DNA of 64,000 bases from VRUE01 sp963702035 (GCA_963702035.1 OY969700.1:1550001-1614000), one strand, 5' to 3'. Shown: positions 17,301 through 26,118, counted from the stretch's first letter. The notes: generated by a model not told the origin, from the letters alone. A program made the numbers and translations.

Positions 17301-17930
17301 ATGAAAATCGCAATCCTGCTTTTCGAGAAGCTCGCCGCCCAGGACGCCGTCGGTCCCTATGAGGTGTTCCGCTGCGTCCCCGGCTGGGACATCCACTTCA
17401 CCGGCCCGCGCGCGGGCGAGGTCCGCTCCGAAGGCGGCCTCGGCCTGACCGTCGACCGGACCCTCGATCAGACCACCGAGGCGGACCTGGTGCTCGTCCC
17501 CGGCGGGCGCGGCGTCGACGCGCTGCTCGAGGACGAGACCGTGCTCTCCTGGTTGCGCGGGATCGATGCGGTGACGAAGTGGACGACCTCCGTCTGCACC
17601 GGCGCCCTGCTGCTCGGAGCGGCCGGGCTGCTCGATGGCAAGCGGGCGACCTCCAACTGGCTCGCCCTCGACGATCTGGCCAAGTACGGTGCCGACCCGG
17701 TCGGCGGTCGCTGGGTCGAGGACGGCAAGACGATCACCGCAGCGGGCGTCACGGCGGGGATCGACATGGCCCTGCATCTCGTCGGCCGCGAGGCCGGCCC
17801 CGAGGTGGCGCAGGCCGTCCAGCTCGGGATCGAGTACGACCCCGACCCGCCCTTCGACTCCGGGTCCCCCGAGAAGGCCCCGCCCGAGATCGTCGAGCTG
17901 GTCAGGTCGTTAAGCCGCGCCGCTACCTGA
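17301..17930 (+). CDS. DJ-1/PfpI family protein (isonitrile hydratase-like)
   Basis: This 209-residue protein is a single DJ-1/PfpI domain. It has the N-terminal MKIAILLFEKLAAQDAVGPYEV, the acidic residue of LAAQD, and the nucleophile elbow TSVCTGALLLGAAGLLDGKR with Cys, followed by AGVTAGIDMALHL. This arrangement matches InhA-type isonitrile hydratases and related cysteine hydrolases. The start chosen is ATG 17301, where similarity begins; a longer upstream reading frame has no family character. It is divergent from the GlxA-type regulator, which may control it. The true substrate is unknown. Confidence 0.87.
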   Translation: MKIAILLFEKLAAQDAVGPYEVFRCVPGWDIHFTGPRAGEVRSEGGLGLTVDRTLDQTTEADLVLVPGGRGVDALLEDETVLSWLRGIDAVTKWTTSVCTGALLLGAAGLLDGKRATSNWLALDDLAKYGADPVGGRWVEDGKTITAAGVTAGIDMALHLVGREAGPEVAQAVQLGIEYDPDPPFDSGSPEKAPPEIVELVRSLSRAAT

Positions 17931-18082
17931 AGCCGGCCCGCGCCCCAGAGTTGGCGTCAAGCCGTCACACAACTTTTTGATTCTGCGCGCCACGCGCGCG
18001 TCGAGGCGAAGTAGCTTGGCCGCATGGAACTCCAAGCGCTCGACACGGCTCCCGCGGCACGACCGCCGTTCGATGGTATCGT

Positions 18083-18114
18083 GCGTACGAGAAAGACGGT
18101 TAACGTACGTACGC
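18083..18114. promoter_or_regulatory. Inverted repeat upstream of toxin-antitoxin operon
   Basis: GCGTAC at 18083-18088 is repeated inverted as GTACGC at 18109-18114, and the right arm is extended by an overlapping ACGTACGT palindrome. It sits 21-52 bp upstream of the antitoxin start, where autoregulating antitoxins bind. The operator role is inferred. Confidence 0.5.
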
Positions 18115-18134
18115 TTCTTCGACTGGAGGACCCG

Positions 18135-18377
18135 ATGGCGCTCACCGCGTCGAAACTACGAGCCAACGTCTACCGGCTGCTTGACGAGGTTCTTGAGACC
18201 GGCACGCCGCTGGAGATCGAGCGCAACGGCAAGCTGCTTGTGATCGCTCCCAAGGAAGCGAAGAAAAAAGGGTCGAAGCTGGACAACCTGCCGCGGCGCA
18301 AGGGGTTCATCATCGGCGACCCCGATGAGCTGATCCACATCGACTGGTCTTCGGAGTGGAATCCTGATCCAAATTGA
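18135..18377 (+). CDS. Phd/YefM-type antitoxin
   Basis: This 80-residue protein begins MALTASKLRANVYRLLDEVL, the Phd/YefM N-terminal dimerisation and DNA-binding fold, followed by ETGTPLEIERNGKLLVIAP. The C-terminal half is charged and toxin-binding in character (FIIGDPDELIHIDWSSEW). ATG 18135 has a strong Shine-Dalgarno GGAGGA four bases upstream; an in-frame upstream ATG at 18024 lacks family similarity. The stop overlaps the PIN-domain toxin reading frame. An inverted repeat upstream suggests autoregulation. Confidence 0.85.
   Translation: MALTASKLRANVYRLLDEVLETGTPLEIERNGKLLVIAPKEAKKKGSKLDNLPRRKGFIIGDPDELIHIDWSSEWNPDPN
18353..18366 (+). promoter_or_regulatory. Shine-Dalgarno supporting a CTG start for the toxin
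   Basis: GGAG at 18353-18356 is followed after 7 bases by CTG at 18364, ideal spacing. No ATG, GTG or TTG occurs in the toxin frame between the preceding in-frame stop (18331) and the catalytic first Asp codon. CTG gives the N-terminus MIQIDTHIVSW, which matches the normal start of this PIN family. Confidence 0.6.
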
Positions 18378-18747
18378 CACCCATATCGTCAGCTGGCTGT
18401 ATGAGGGTCAGGCAAAGCGGATACCACGGGCGATTCGAGCGCGCCTCGAGAAGGAGCCCGTCGCCGTCTCGCCGATCGTCGAACTGGAGCTGACCTACTT
18501 GTACGAAATCGGGCGAGTCTCTGAACCTGCCTCGGCGCCGCTTTCGGCCTTACGACGAGGCCTCGGTCTGCAGATCGCCGACGTATCGCTTGCCGAGTTG
18601 ATCAAGACGGCGACTGGCATCTCTTGGACGCGCGATCCCTTCGATCGGCTGATCTCCGCCCACGCGATCGTCTCCAATGCTCCCCTGGTAACCGCCGACG
18701 AAAAGATCCGCGAGCATCTGCCGCTGGCGACCTGGGACCAGGCGTAG
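18364..18747 (+). CDS. PIN-domain VapC-family toxin with CTG start
   Basis: This 127-residue PIN ribonuclease has the first Asp in IDTHIVSWLYEG, the acidic Glu in PIVELELTYLYEIGR, and RDPFDRLISAHA with the third acidic residue. LVTADEKIREH near the end carries the fourth. Four carboxylates coordinate Mg2+ for RNA cleavage in this family. The frame overlaps the end of the antitoxin gene by 14 bp. Using a standard start codon would begin at TTG 18499 and delete the first catalytic Asp, so CTG 18364 with its well-placed GGAG is preferred. A +1 coupling artefact or sequence error is the alternative. Confidence 0.8.
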   Translation: MIQIDTHIVSWLYEGQAKRIPRAIRARLEKEPVAVSPIVELELTYLYEIGRVSEPASAPLSALRRGLGLQIADVSLAELIKTATGISWTRDPFDRLISAHAIVSNAPLVTADEKIREHLPLATWDQA

Positions 18748-18766
18748 CTCGCGCTCTGGCCAAGGA

Positions 18767-18788
18767 GCCGGTGATCGGCCGGACCGGC
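18767..18788. terminator. Weak hairpin between convergent genes
   Basis: GCCGGT (18767-18772) and ACCGGC (18783-18788) form a 6-bp stem with a 10-nt loop in the 42-bp gap between the convergent toxin gene and the DUF1906 gene. There is no T-tract. It may serve both directions; support is modest. Confidence 0.3.
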
Positions 18789-18789
18789 G

Positions 18790-20511
18790 TTATCTCAGGG
18801 TCAGTTCGCGCCCGACCCGGCCGCCGGGAATGGCAACGAGCAGGTGCGCCTGGGGGCGTTCGCGAATGGCGGTGAGCGTGCGGCCGCGCGGGCCGAGGCC
18901 GAGGGTGAAGGTGTGGGAGCTGCCGCCGCTGAGCTGGAAGGCGCGGTGCGCGAGCAGGCGCCGCACCATCCTCGTCCTCAGCACGTGCCTGCGCCCGTGG
19001 CGCACGACGTAGCGCTGCGGAACCCGGGCGCGGACCAGCAGCTGGCCCGGGCAGGCGATGCCCACCGGCCATTCGCAGCGCACGCTGATCCGCACCCTGT
19101 TGCCGGCAGACCTCGTGCGCAGCACGGAGATCGGCACCGGGACGCCGATCGTGCGGCAGCCGAGCAGCTTGTCCGCGCCGGGCCCGATGTTGAGCGCGTA
19201 GACGCAGAGGCGCTGCCTGCCGCTGCCGACGACGGGGAAGCTCGAGTCAAAGCCGTGCGCGGCACCGGCGCGCGGGAAGAGCGAGAGCAGGTCGGAGCGT
19301 TCCTGGGTCGCGATCGGGCCGAGCTCATACCCCGAGGCGCCGCCTTCGTCGATCTTGCCGCCGAGGTAGGCCGCGATCGAGACCGGCGCCTTCGGCGCGT
19401 TCGGGTCGAAGGCCCAGCCGGAGATCTGCACCTGTCCCGGAGCCGGAGATGCGGCGAGGTCGAAGCTGCCCCGGGGGCTGTCGGCGGAAGACCCGCCGCC
19501 GCCCGCCGTCGCCCCTTCGACGTAGTTGTTGTCGATGTTGATCGTGACGCCGCCGTAGGTCTCGTCGTGGCCGCCGTTGTACTGGTGGATCCGGTGGCCG
19601 ACCCAAGCTCCCGCCGGCACATAGGGATCGGACGCGGCGGAGGCGCGCCCGTTCCAGTTGGCGAACCAGAGCTCGTCCGGCTCGAGGTAGGTGCCGCCGT
19701 ACTTGGCGGCGAGGTCGGCGATGCCCGAGGCGCCGCTGCTGTAGACGCCGGACTGGTAGCCGAGCACGTGCAGACGCGCCGTCCAAGCCGCCAGGAAGCT
19801 CAGCGTCGCGTTGCTGGCGCTCGAAGTGCGCGAGTAGCTCTCCATGTCGAAGTAGATCGGGCTGCCTTCGCCGATCCCGGCGATCCGCGCCTGTGCGACC
19901 GCGTCGGTTGCCGCTTCGGTCCCCTGAGTCGTGGCGGTCGAGATCGAGGTGCTCAGCTTGGCGCAGGAGCCGCAGCTCGAGGTCGGCGCCTGCAGGCCGA
20001 CGTAGGTCGGGATCAGGCTCCATTCCGCCGCGGTCTGTTCGGCGACCCAGCTCGCGGTCAGGTTCGGCTGCGAACAGCCGCGGTTGGCGCCGCCGATGTA
20101 GACGCCGATCGCCCGGTAGGGCGAGCCCGCCCAGGCCGACATCGAGCGCCGCGAAGGTGCCGTGCAGGCGTCGAAGCCGAGGCCGGTGTATGCGGTGGAG
20201 ATGCGGGCGGGAGCGACGCGACTGGCCCGTGCGCGGGCGGCGGATGCCCGGTTGCGGGCACCGGGATCGACGAGGATCGCGCGGCGGCGGCCGATCGCGC
20301 TCGCCGGACAGTGCTGCATCGCCGCCGGCCTGCCCAGGTAGACCGCCCTGCGGTCAAGGCGCACGCACATATGGGGACGCTCGGCCAGCCGGTATACCGG
20401 CCAGCCCGCGGGCACGCCGACCTTCTCACCACGAAAGTGGATCGTCTTGGCGCCGGCGCTCGCAGGCAGAAGCGCCGCGAGCGCGAGCAGGCATAGAGCA
20501 ACGCGCCGCAT
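18790..20511 (-). CDS. Secreted DUF1906 glycoside-hydrolase-like protein
   Basis: This 573-residue protein has a signal peptide (MRRVALCLLALAALLPASAGA). A basic linker follows, then a DUF1906/Rv2525c-like TIM-barrel from about residue 110: GLGFDACTAPSRRSMSAWAG, GVYIGGANRGC, IPTYVG, IYFDMESYS and the late DNNYVEGA. DUF1906 proteins are exported and thought to act on cell-wall glycans. A second beta-sandwich-like region (GQVQISGWAFDPNAPKAP, res ~365-460) and an Arg-rich C-terminal Ig-like tail follow. The Asp/Glu pair of FDMESY is the likely catalytic site. Substrate unknown. It is transcribed toward the toxin gene. Confidence 0.82.
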   Translation of the reverse strand: MRRVALCLLALAALLPASAGAKTIHFRGEKVGVPAGWPVYRLAERPHMCVRLDRRAVYLGRPAAMQHCPASAIGRRRAILVDPGARNRASAARARASRVAPARISTAYTGLGFDACTAPSRRSMSAWAGSPYRAIGVYIGGANRGCSQPNLTASWVAEQTAAEWSLIPTYVGLQAPTSSCGSCAKLSTSISTATTQGTEAATDAVAQARIAGIGEGSPIYFDMESYSRTSSASNATLSFLAAWTARLHVLGYQSGVYSSGASGIADLAAKYGGTYLEPDELWFANWNGRASAASDPYVPAGAWVGHRIHQYNGGHDETYGGVTINIDNNYVEGATAGGGGSSADSPRGSFDLAASPAPGQVQISGWAFDPNAPKAPVSIAAYLGGKIDEGGASGYELGPIATQERSDLLSLFPRAGAAHGFDSSFPVVGSGRQRLCVYALNIGPGADKLLGCRTIGVPVPISVLRTRSAGNRVRISVRCEWPVGIACPGQLLVRARVPQRYVVRHGRRHVLRTRMVRRLLAHRAFQLSGGSSHTFTLGLGPRGRTLTAIRERPQAHLLVAIPGGRVGRELTLR

Positions 20512-20578
20512 CTACCCCCCCAACAATTCCACCCCGCGAACGTTTCGGCGAGTTAAGGCGCCGGCCGCAAGAGAACGC

Positions 20579-22954
20579 TCAGGCAGGCACGAGGTCCAGC
20601 TCGCGCCAAGGCCCCTCGCCGGCCATCGGCTGGGTGCGGCCGTCCAGCCAGTCGGCCTGGAGGTCGTCGTAGTGGGGGCTGGCGGGGTGGCCGGACTGGC
20701 CGGTGAACATCTGCCAGCGCGAGCGGCCCGGGTCCGTCGGGTCGCCGACCATGCGCCAGCTCGGCGCCCAGACCGCTTTGTAGGGGTCGTTGGGGTCGTA
20801 GGCGATCTGGCTCACGGTCTCCTGAGCGCCGCCGGCCCGCAGGCTGCGGTTGAGCAGCTTGCGCAGGAGGGGATTGGCCTCGCCCAGCGGGTGCGGGAAC
20901 TCCATCTCGTGGACGTGGCCCCAGCGCCAGCCCTCGGGGTCGGGGCCGAAGCGCTCGCCGAGGTCGTCGAGGGCGCCGGCCAGCGCCTCCAGCACGAGGC
21001 CGTCCCAGGGGCGCCCGATCAGCTCCTCGTCGCCCTCCTCCCAGAGGCTCATCAGGTGGGAGTGCCAGCGCCACGGCGAGGTGACGTGCGGCATGAAGCC
21101 GTTGTCGGCGCGGTCGAGCCAGCGCTCGCAGAGGTCGCGGTCGCCGATCGCCGCGCGGGCGACTTCGCGCGCCAGCCGCAACAGGAAGGCCTGGTAGATC
21201 GTGCCGGCGATCGTGTCGGGGTCGAGCCGCCCGTCCCAGCTGCGCAGCCGCTCGAGCGCACTCGTCTCACGCTGCCCCGTCGGGCTCAGCCGGCCGAGCC
21301 GCCTCGCGGCCTCCAAGCCGGGGATCGAGAGGTTGTCGGACTGCATCGCCTCGAAGCTCTCGATGTCGTGCTCGTCGCTCGCCCGCAGCAGTTCCTCGAT
21401 TCGCCGCGCCCGGAAGCCGTCGAGCCAGTCGCTGGTGATGTGGTGCGGGTAGTCGTCGCCGACGATGCGGTTGTTGGCGGTGACGAGGAAGCCGCTCTCG
21501 GGATCGACGACCTCGGGCAGCTCGTCGTAGGGGACGGCGCCCTCCCACTCGAACTCGCCCTCCCAGCCCGGCTTCGGCAGGTCCGGACAGCCGCCCTTAC
21601 GCAACGGCAGGCGGCCGATCAGCTTGTAGCCGATCGAGCCGTGGCGGTCGGCCCAGATCAGGTTGGAGGCGGGCGAGGTGTGGCCCTCCAGGCTGGCGAC
21701 CAGCTCCGGGCCCGAACGGATCCCGTGCAGCTCGAACATCCCCCTGAAGGCGGTCGGCCGGTCGAGGGCGATCCAGCGCAGGGCGAGCGGCTCGGCTTCG
21801 TCGGCACCGAGCGCCGCGTTGACGAGCGGGCCGTGGTGGGTGATGCGGACGTCGAGCAGCTCCGGCGCGTCGCGGCCCTTGACGACGATCTCCTCGCGGA
21901 CGACCTCGAGCGGCCGCCACTCGCCCTCGAACAGGTAGCTGTCGCCCTCGACCCGCTCGACGAAGAGGTCCTGGACGTCGGCCATCACGTTGGTGAAGGT
22001 CCAGCAGACGTCGTTGTTCTGGCCCATGTAGACGCCGGGCATGCCCGGCAGCGAGGCGCCGCGGACGGTGCGGTCGCCGAGCGTGAGGCCGACCTGGTAC
22101 CAGATGCCCGGCATGCTCTGCGGCAGGTGGGGATCGCCGGCGATCAGCGGCGATCCGCTCGCGGTCAGGGCGCCGCTCACCGCCCAGTTGTTGGAGCCGC
22201 TCGCCTCGGTGGCCATCCCGATCGAACGCCGCACGGAGTCGATCTGCTCGGCGAGGCCGAGGCCGTCGCCGGACCACGGTTCCTGGGTCACGACCGGGTT
22301 GCCGGCCGGGTAGGCGGGGTCGAGCTTCGCCGCCAGCTCGGGGCCGAGCTCGCGGGTCATGTCGGCGCGCAGCAGCTCCTTCTCCCAGTTGGTCGAGAGC
22401 CCGAAGGCGAGCAGCTTGCCGAGGCCGAGGATGTCGGCCGGGCGCCAGGGCTCGAAGTCCAGCCGCAGCAGCTGCATCTCGAACGGCGGCGCCTTGGCGC
22501 TCGCCGCCGCCGCGTTGACGCCCTCGCAGAAGCGCTCGAGCAGAGTGAGCAGCTCGGGGTCGAGGCTCGCCGCCTCGCGCTCGGCCGTGCGCCGCATCCC
22601 CAGGGTGCGCATCAGGCGGTCGACCGGCAGCCCCTCGGCGCCGGCGAACTCGGAGACGCGACCGGAGAGCGCGCGGCGGTAGAAGTCCATCTGCCAGAGC
22701 CGGTCCTGGCCGTGGCTGAAGCCCTCGGCGAACCAGAGGTCGGCCGCGCTCCCAGCCTCGATGTGCGGAACGCCCCAGCGGTCGCGGCGCACCCGCACGG
22801 GCCCCTCCAGACCCGGGAGCTCGATCGTCCCCTTCTGCTTGGGAAGCGGCCGCCGGGCCAGCCAGTGCCAGGCGGCGGCGGTTGCGGCGGCGGCAAGCCC
22901 GGTGCCCGCGGCCCCCGCCACAAGTCCCGTCCGCATCGCTTTGCCGCCGTTCAT
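20579..22954 (-). CDS. Penicillin acylase family N-terminal-nucleophile hydrolase
   Basis: This 791-residue precursor has an N-terminal signal or anchor (hydrophobic segment at res ~8-28). An alpha chain follows with VRRDRWGVPHIEAGSAADLWFAEGF, typical of penicillin/AHL acylases. The autoproteolytic junction then places a Ser nucleophile at the start of the beta chain (SGSNNWAVSG). The HLPQSMPGIWYQVGL tract and the C-terminal half also match the family. The family cleaves amide bonds of beta-lactams, acyl-homoserine lactones or other acylated amines in the periplasm or outside the cell. The precise substrate is not readable. A long hairpin lies upstream of its start. Confidence 0.9.
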   Translation of the reverse strand: MNGGKAMRTGLVAGAAGTGLAAAATAAAWHWLARRPLPKQKGTIELPGLEGPVRVRRDRWGVPHIEAGSAADLWFAEGFSHGQDRLWQMDFYRRALSGRVSEFAGAEGLPVDRLMRTLGMRRTAEREAASLDPELLTLLERFCEGVNAAAASAKAPPFEMQLLRLDFEPWRPADILGLGKLLAFGLSTNWEKELLRADMTRELGPELAAKLDPAYPAGNPVVTQEPWSGDGLGLAEQIDSVRRSIGMATEASGSNNWAVSGALTASGSPLIAGDPHLPQSMPGIWYQVGLTLGDRTVRGASLPGMPGVYMGQNNDVCWTFTNVMADVQDLFVERVEGDSYLFEGEWRPLEVVREEIVVKGRDAPELLDVRITHHGPLVNAALGADEAEPLALRWIALDRPTAFRGMFELHGIRSGPELVASLEGHTSPASNLIWADRHGSIGYKLIGRLPLRKGGCPDLPKPGWEGEFEWEGAVPYDELPEVVDPESGFLVTANNRIVGDDYPHHITSDWLDGFRARRIEELLRASDEHDIESFEAMQSDNLSIPGLEAARRLGRLSPTGQRETSALERLRSWDGRLDPDTIAGTIYQAFLLRLAREVARAAIGDRDLCERWLDRADNGFMPHVTSPWRWHSHLMSLWEEGDEELIGRPWDGLVLEALAGALDDLGERFGPDPEGWRWGHVHEMEFPHPLGEANPLLRKLLNRSLRAGGAQETVSQIAYDPNDPYKAVWAPSWRMVGDPTDPGRSRWQMFTGQSGHPASPHYDDLQADWLDGRTQPMAGEGPWRELDLVPA

Positions 22955-22986
22955 CCGCTCACCTTACTGGCTGGCTGGCCAGTTTT

Positions 22987-23037
22987 GCTTCCGGTGTGCC
23001 TTTTGCCCGCTGGAGGGGCGAAAGGCACACCGGAAGC
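22987..23037. terminator. 22-bp stem hairpin between MBL hydrolase stop and acylase start
   Basis: Arms 22987-23008 and 23016-23037 pair over 22 positions with a single mismatch (a G-U pair if read on the plus strand) and a 7-nt loop. It follows the stop of the minus-strand MBL gene by 8 bp, where a terminator is expected. Neither strand has a T-tract after it, so it would be a U-less, I-shaped terminator of the kind described for mycobacteria. A mobile palindromic repeat is the alternative. Confidence 0.55.
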
Positions 23038-23045
23038 GGGTCGGG

Positions 23046-23822
23046 TCACTCCCAGAGGTCCGCGGGTAGCCGCCCTTCGGCGTCGAGCTTTTGCAGGTGA
23101 GCCTCCATGACAAGTGCTGCGGCCGGGCGAAGCTCGACCGGGACATCGGCCCAGGCCTCAGCCAGCAGCGCTTCCTTCGAGCGCACTCCCCGCTCGAGCG
23201 CCCCGAGCAGGCGGCGCTCGCGCATCTCGCGGTGCTCGACGTACTCGGCCAGCTTCGCCGCCGGATCGGTGACCCAGGGGCCGTGGCCGGGACAGATCAA
23301 CGCGATCGGCTCGCCCTGCAGCAGGCGCAGCGAGTCCATGTAAGCGGCGAGCGAGCCGCCGTCCGGCGGGACGAAGGTCGATCCCTCGCCAAGCACCAGA
23401 TCGCCGCTGAAGCAGACCCCGTCCCCGCTCAGGAAGCAAACGTGGTCGGCCGCATGCCCTGGCGTCGCAAGCACCCGCAACCCGCCGTGCTCCTCGCCAT
23501 CACCTGGAAGGACGATCGAGGGCCGGGGAGCGCCGCTCCGCTCAACCAGGGTCGCCAGCCGCTCCGCTCCCTCGCTGTGATCGCCGTGACCGTGCGTAAG
23601 CAGGACAACCCCGACGCCACCCCGCTCCTCCGCAGCGGCGCGCACCGCATCGAGGTGCCCGGCGTCGTCAGGCCCGGGATCGATCACCGTGCAGGGGTCA
23701 GACCCATACAAGTAGGTGTTCGTCCCAGCCAGCGTCATCGGCCCCGGATTAGGCGCAACAACCCTCAGAATCTCCGCGTGTCCAGGCGCCGAAGTCACGT
23801 AACCGCGCTCCACTGAGAGCAC
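23046..23822 (-). CDS. MBL-fold metallo-hydrolase (LACTB2-like)
   Basis: This 258-residue protein has the zinc-binding LLTHGHGDHSEGAERL motif, the second-site His in TPGHAADHV, the bridging Asp in FSGDLVLGEG, and the final CPGHGPW. It also has the LACTB2-like N-terminus VVAPNPGPMTLAGTNTYL and C-terminal winged-helix-like segment. Homologues are hydrolases or RNases of uncertain substrate. The longest start, GTG 23822, lies inside an inverted repeat; GTG 23813 (MERGYVTSAPG) is an equally plausible start. It lies downstream of the PafBC gene on the same strand, with a long hairpin between. Confidence 0.88.
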   Translation of the reverse strand: MLSVERGYVTSAPGHAEILRVVAPNPGPMTLAGTNTYLYGSDPCTVIDPGPDDAGHLDAVRAAAEERGGVGVVLLTHGHGDHSEGAERLATLVERSGAPRPSIVLPGDGEEHGGLRVLATPGHAADHVCFLSGDGVCFSGDLVLGEGSTFVPPDGGSLAAYMDSLRLLQGEPIALICPGHGPWVTDPAAKLAEYVEHREMRERRLLGALERGVRSKEALLAEAWADVPVELRPAAALVMEAHLQKLDAEGRLPADLWE

Positions 23823-23930
23823 ATCCGGTAGGCCTGGAACGTCTTGTACTTTTTCGCCGAAGGCACCGGGCGACAGCCCAACCGCAACCCACCGAAAAAG
23901 TTAAGTGGAAGGCCTGCCGGATGTGCTCTC
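23815..23930. repeat. 116-bp two-tier inverted repeat
   Basis: A 21-bp outer arm (23815-23835) is matched by its inverse at 23910-23930 with one mismatch. An inner arm pair, ACTTTTTCG and CGAAAAAGT, nests inside. Further pairing of CCACT with AGTGG extends the base with a 3-nt bulge. The element fills the gap between the PafBC stop and the MBL start, overlapping the longest MBL start. It could be a terminator, a structured leader or a MITE-like palindrome. Confidence 0.6.
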
Positions 23931-23964
23931 ACGAGTGGAACCCCTACCGGACGGGGCTCCCCGG

Positions 23965-26025
23965 TCACGCAACACTCGCCGCGACTTCCGCCGCGATCGC
24001 CTCGCGCGCCTCGTCGGGCTCGAGCACGACGAGGTCGCCGGCGCCGCGGAGGATCTCGCGCACCAGCCACGAGGTCCCCGCGTAGGGCAGCTCGACGACG
24101 ACCGCGCCATCGGCAAGCTCCTCGACCACGGTGCGCTCCTCGCGCAGCCAGCGGGCCCGCTCGGGGGAGACCCAGACGCGGGCGACCTGGGCGGTCGGGA
24201 CCTCGCCGTCGGTCATCCAACCCTCGACCCCGGCGAGCTCTTCGACCTCCTGGCGCGGCTCGTAGCTCTCGCTGCTCGCCACCGCCTCCTTGACGCGGTC
24301 GAGCTTGAAGTGGCGGATCCCCTCTTTGGTCAGGTCGAAGCACTCGACGTACCAGCCCTCGCGCCCGTTCTCCAGCCGGTAGGGCTCGACGCGGCGCTTG
24401 GTGAACTGGTCCTCGTTCTCCTTGTAGTACTGGATCTCCAGCACGCGGCGCTCGGCTATCGCCTCGTTGACGACGCGCGCCACCTCGGTGTCGCCGCCGC
24501 TGCCGGAGGCGATCTCGAGGCCCTCCTCGGAGGGGTCGTGGCCGAGCGCGGTGACGATCTTCTCGCGGGCGCTCTGCAGCCCGCCCTGCGGCAGGTGGTC
24601 GCCGAAGAGGTCGATCGCGGCGACCAGCGCCTTCGCCTCCAGCGGCAGCAACCGCGCCGGGCGGGCGAAGTTGTCGCCGTAGGGCTCGGAGTCGACCTCG
24701 ATCTCGTCGCCGCGCACTTCGGCGTAGAGCACGTAGGTGCCGCCGCCGAAGTTGACGACGTTGAGCAGGTCGATGTCCTCCTGCAGCTCCTCACCGGTCA
24801 GTTCGAGCCGCCGGCGCAGATCGGTGACGCTGAGGCGCTCGCCTTTCTTCGCCGAGTCGATCAGCATTCCGGCGAGGGTCACGAGGCGGGCGAAGCGCTC
24901 CGGGCGGATCGCGGCCTCGCCGCGCCCGTTGCCGCGCGAGCGCGGCGGCGCCTCGCGCAGCGGACGCTCGACGGTCTCGGCCGGTTCGAAGTCGCTGCGG
25001 TGGCGGTCGTGGAGGAGGTCGAGCCGCTCGCGGGCTTCCTCGCGCAGCTCCTCGGGCTCGAGCACCTCGGCGTTCTGGCGCCAGCGCAGCACCCAGGCGA
25101 TCAGCTCCCGAGGCGAGGCGTAGTCCGTCTCCAGAACCGAGCCCTTGCCGGGAGCTTCGTCGGCCTTGCGGGCCGGGCGCAGCTCGCCGTAGCCGCCGAA
25201 GTCGCGCTCGATCAGCCAGGAGATCCGGTCGCGGACGAAGATCTTCGCCGTGCCGCGGATCTCCCCCAGCTGCCAATCGGCGCGCTGCCCGTAGTCGCGG
25301 CGGTCGAAGTCCTCGGGCGGGGAGAAGTCGTGCTCGGCCTTGGACGCGTAGCCGACCTTGCCCTGGATGCGGGAGAGGCGGAAGACGCGGACGGCATCGC
25401 GCTCGTGCGAGTGGCCGATCAAGTAGAACTGGCCCGAGCGGAAGACGAGGTGGTAGGGATCGACCTTGCGCTTCTCGGTCTCGTCGCGCTCCATCGTGTA
25501 GTAGGTGAACTCGATCGTCTTGCGGCGCGAGATCGCGGTCTCGATCTTGGAGAGCCGCTGGGAGAGGTCGCGTCCCCCGGCCGAGGCCGTCATCGCCATC
25601 TCGACCGGGGCGCGGTCGCCCTCGCTGACCGGGTTCGGGTGGCCCCAGGCGACCTGCTGCAGTGCCAGGCGCAGCGGCTCGGCGTAGGCGAAGCCGCCGT
25701 CGGTGAGCAGCGAGAGCGCCGTGCTCAGCGAGGCCAGCTCCTCGTCCTCGAACTTGATCGGGTCGAGGTAGAAGTTCTCGGGCGGCAGCGAGTAGAGCTC
25801 GGCCTCGAAGAAGCCCTCGCCGGGTTTCTCGACCCCGAGCTGGATGCCGAGGCTCTCCAGCTCGGCGCGGTCGGCGTAGAAGCGGCGCGCGAAGGCGTCG
25901 TCGTTCATGTCGCTGTAGCCCTCGACCTCGCGCTTGATCTCCAGCGCCGAGACCGGCCTACCCTGTGCCATCAGGAAGGAGATCAGCGAGAGCTGGCGGA
26001 TCAGCTTCTCGGTGTCCTTTGCCAC
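23965..26025 (-). CDS. pafBC: Fused PafB-PafC WYL-domain transcriptional activator
   Basis: This 686-residue protein is two WYL regulators in tandem. Residues ~1-320 start KDTEKLIRQLSLISFLMAQG (HTH) and carry a WYL-type domain (TIEFTYYTMERDETEKRKVDPY, FYLIGHSH). A charged linker follows at ~330-370. A second HTH (RLVTLAGMLIDSAKKGERLS) and WYL domain (VLEIQYYKENEDQFTKRRVEPY, GWYVECF) complete it. PafBC activates the LexA-independent DNA-damage response in actinobacteria, where pafB and pafC are usually separate genes but fused versions are known. The GTG 26025 start matches the usual N-terminus. No proteasome genes are visible next to it in this window. Confidence 0.9.
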   Translation of the reverse strand: MAKDTEKLIRQLSLISFLMAQGRPVSALEIKREVEGYSDMNDDAFARRFYADRAELESLGIQLGVEKPGEGFFEAELYSLPPENFYLDPIKFEDEELASLSTALSLLTDGGFAYAEPLRLALQQVAWGHPNPVSEGDRAPVEMAMTASAGGRDLSQRLSKIETAISRRKTIEFTYYTMERDETEKRKVDPYHLVFRSGQFYLIGHSHERDAVRVFRLSRIQGKVGYASKAEHDFSPPEDFDRRDYGQRADWQLGEIRGTAKIFVRDRISWLIERDFGGYGELRPARKADEAPGKGSVLETDYASPRELIAWVLRWRQNAEVLEPEELREEARERLDLLHDRHRSDFEPAETVERPLREAPPRSRGNGRGEAAIRPERFARLVTLAGMLIDSAKKGERLSVTDLRRRLELTGEELQEDIDLLNVVNFGGGTYVLYAEVRGDEIEVDSEPYGDNFARPARLLPLEAKALVAAIDLFGDHLPQGGLQSAREKIVTALGHDPSEEGLEIASGSGGDTEVARVVNEAIAERRVLEIQYYKENEDQFTKRRVEPYRLENGREGWYVECFDLTKEGIRHFKLDRVKEAVASSESYEPRQEVEELAGVEGWMTDGEVPTAQVARVWVSPERARWLREERTVVEELADGAVVVELPYAGTSWLVREILRGAGDLVVLEPDEAREAIAAEVAASVA

Positions 26026-26118
26026 GGGCCCAGGATAGTGAGAGCGACCTGGCGAGCCCCCCGCCGGCCGCCGGAAACCCGCATTTTGGCCCATTCGAGC
26101 GGGATAGAGTGCGGCGGC

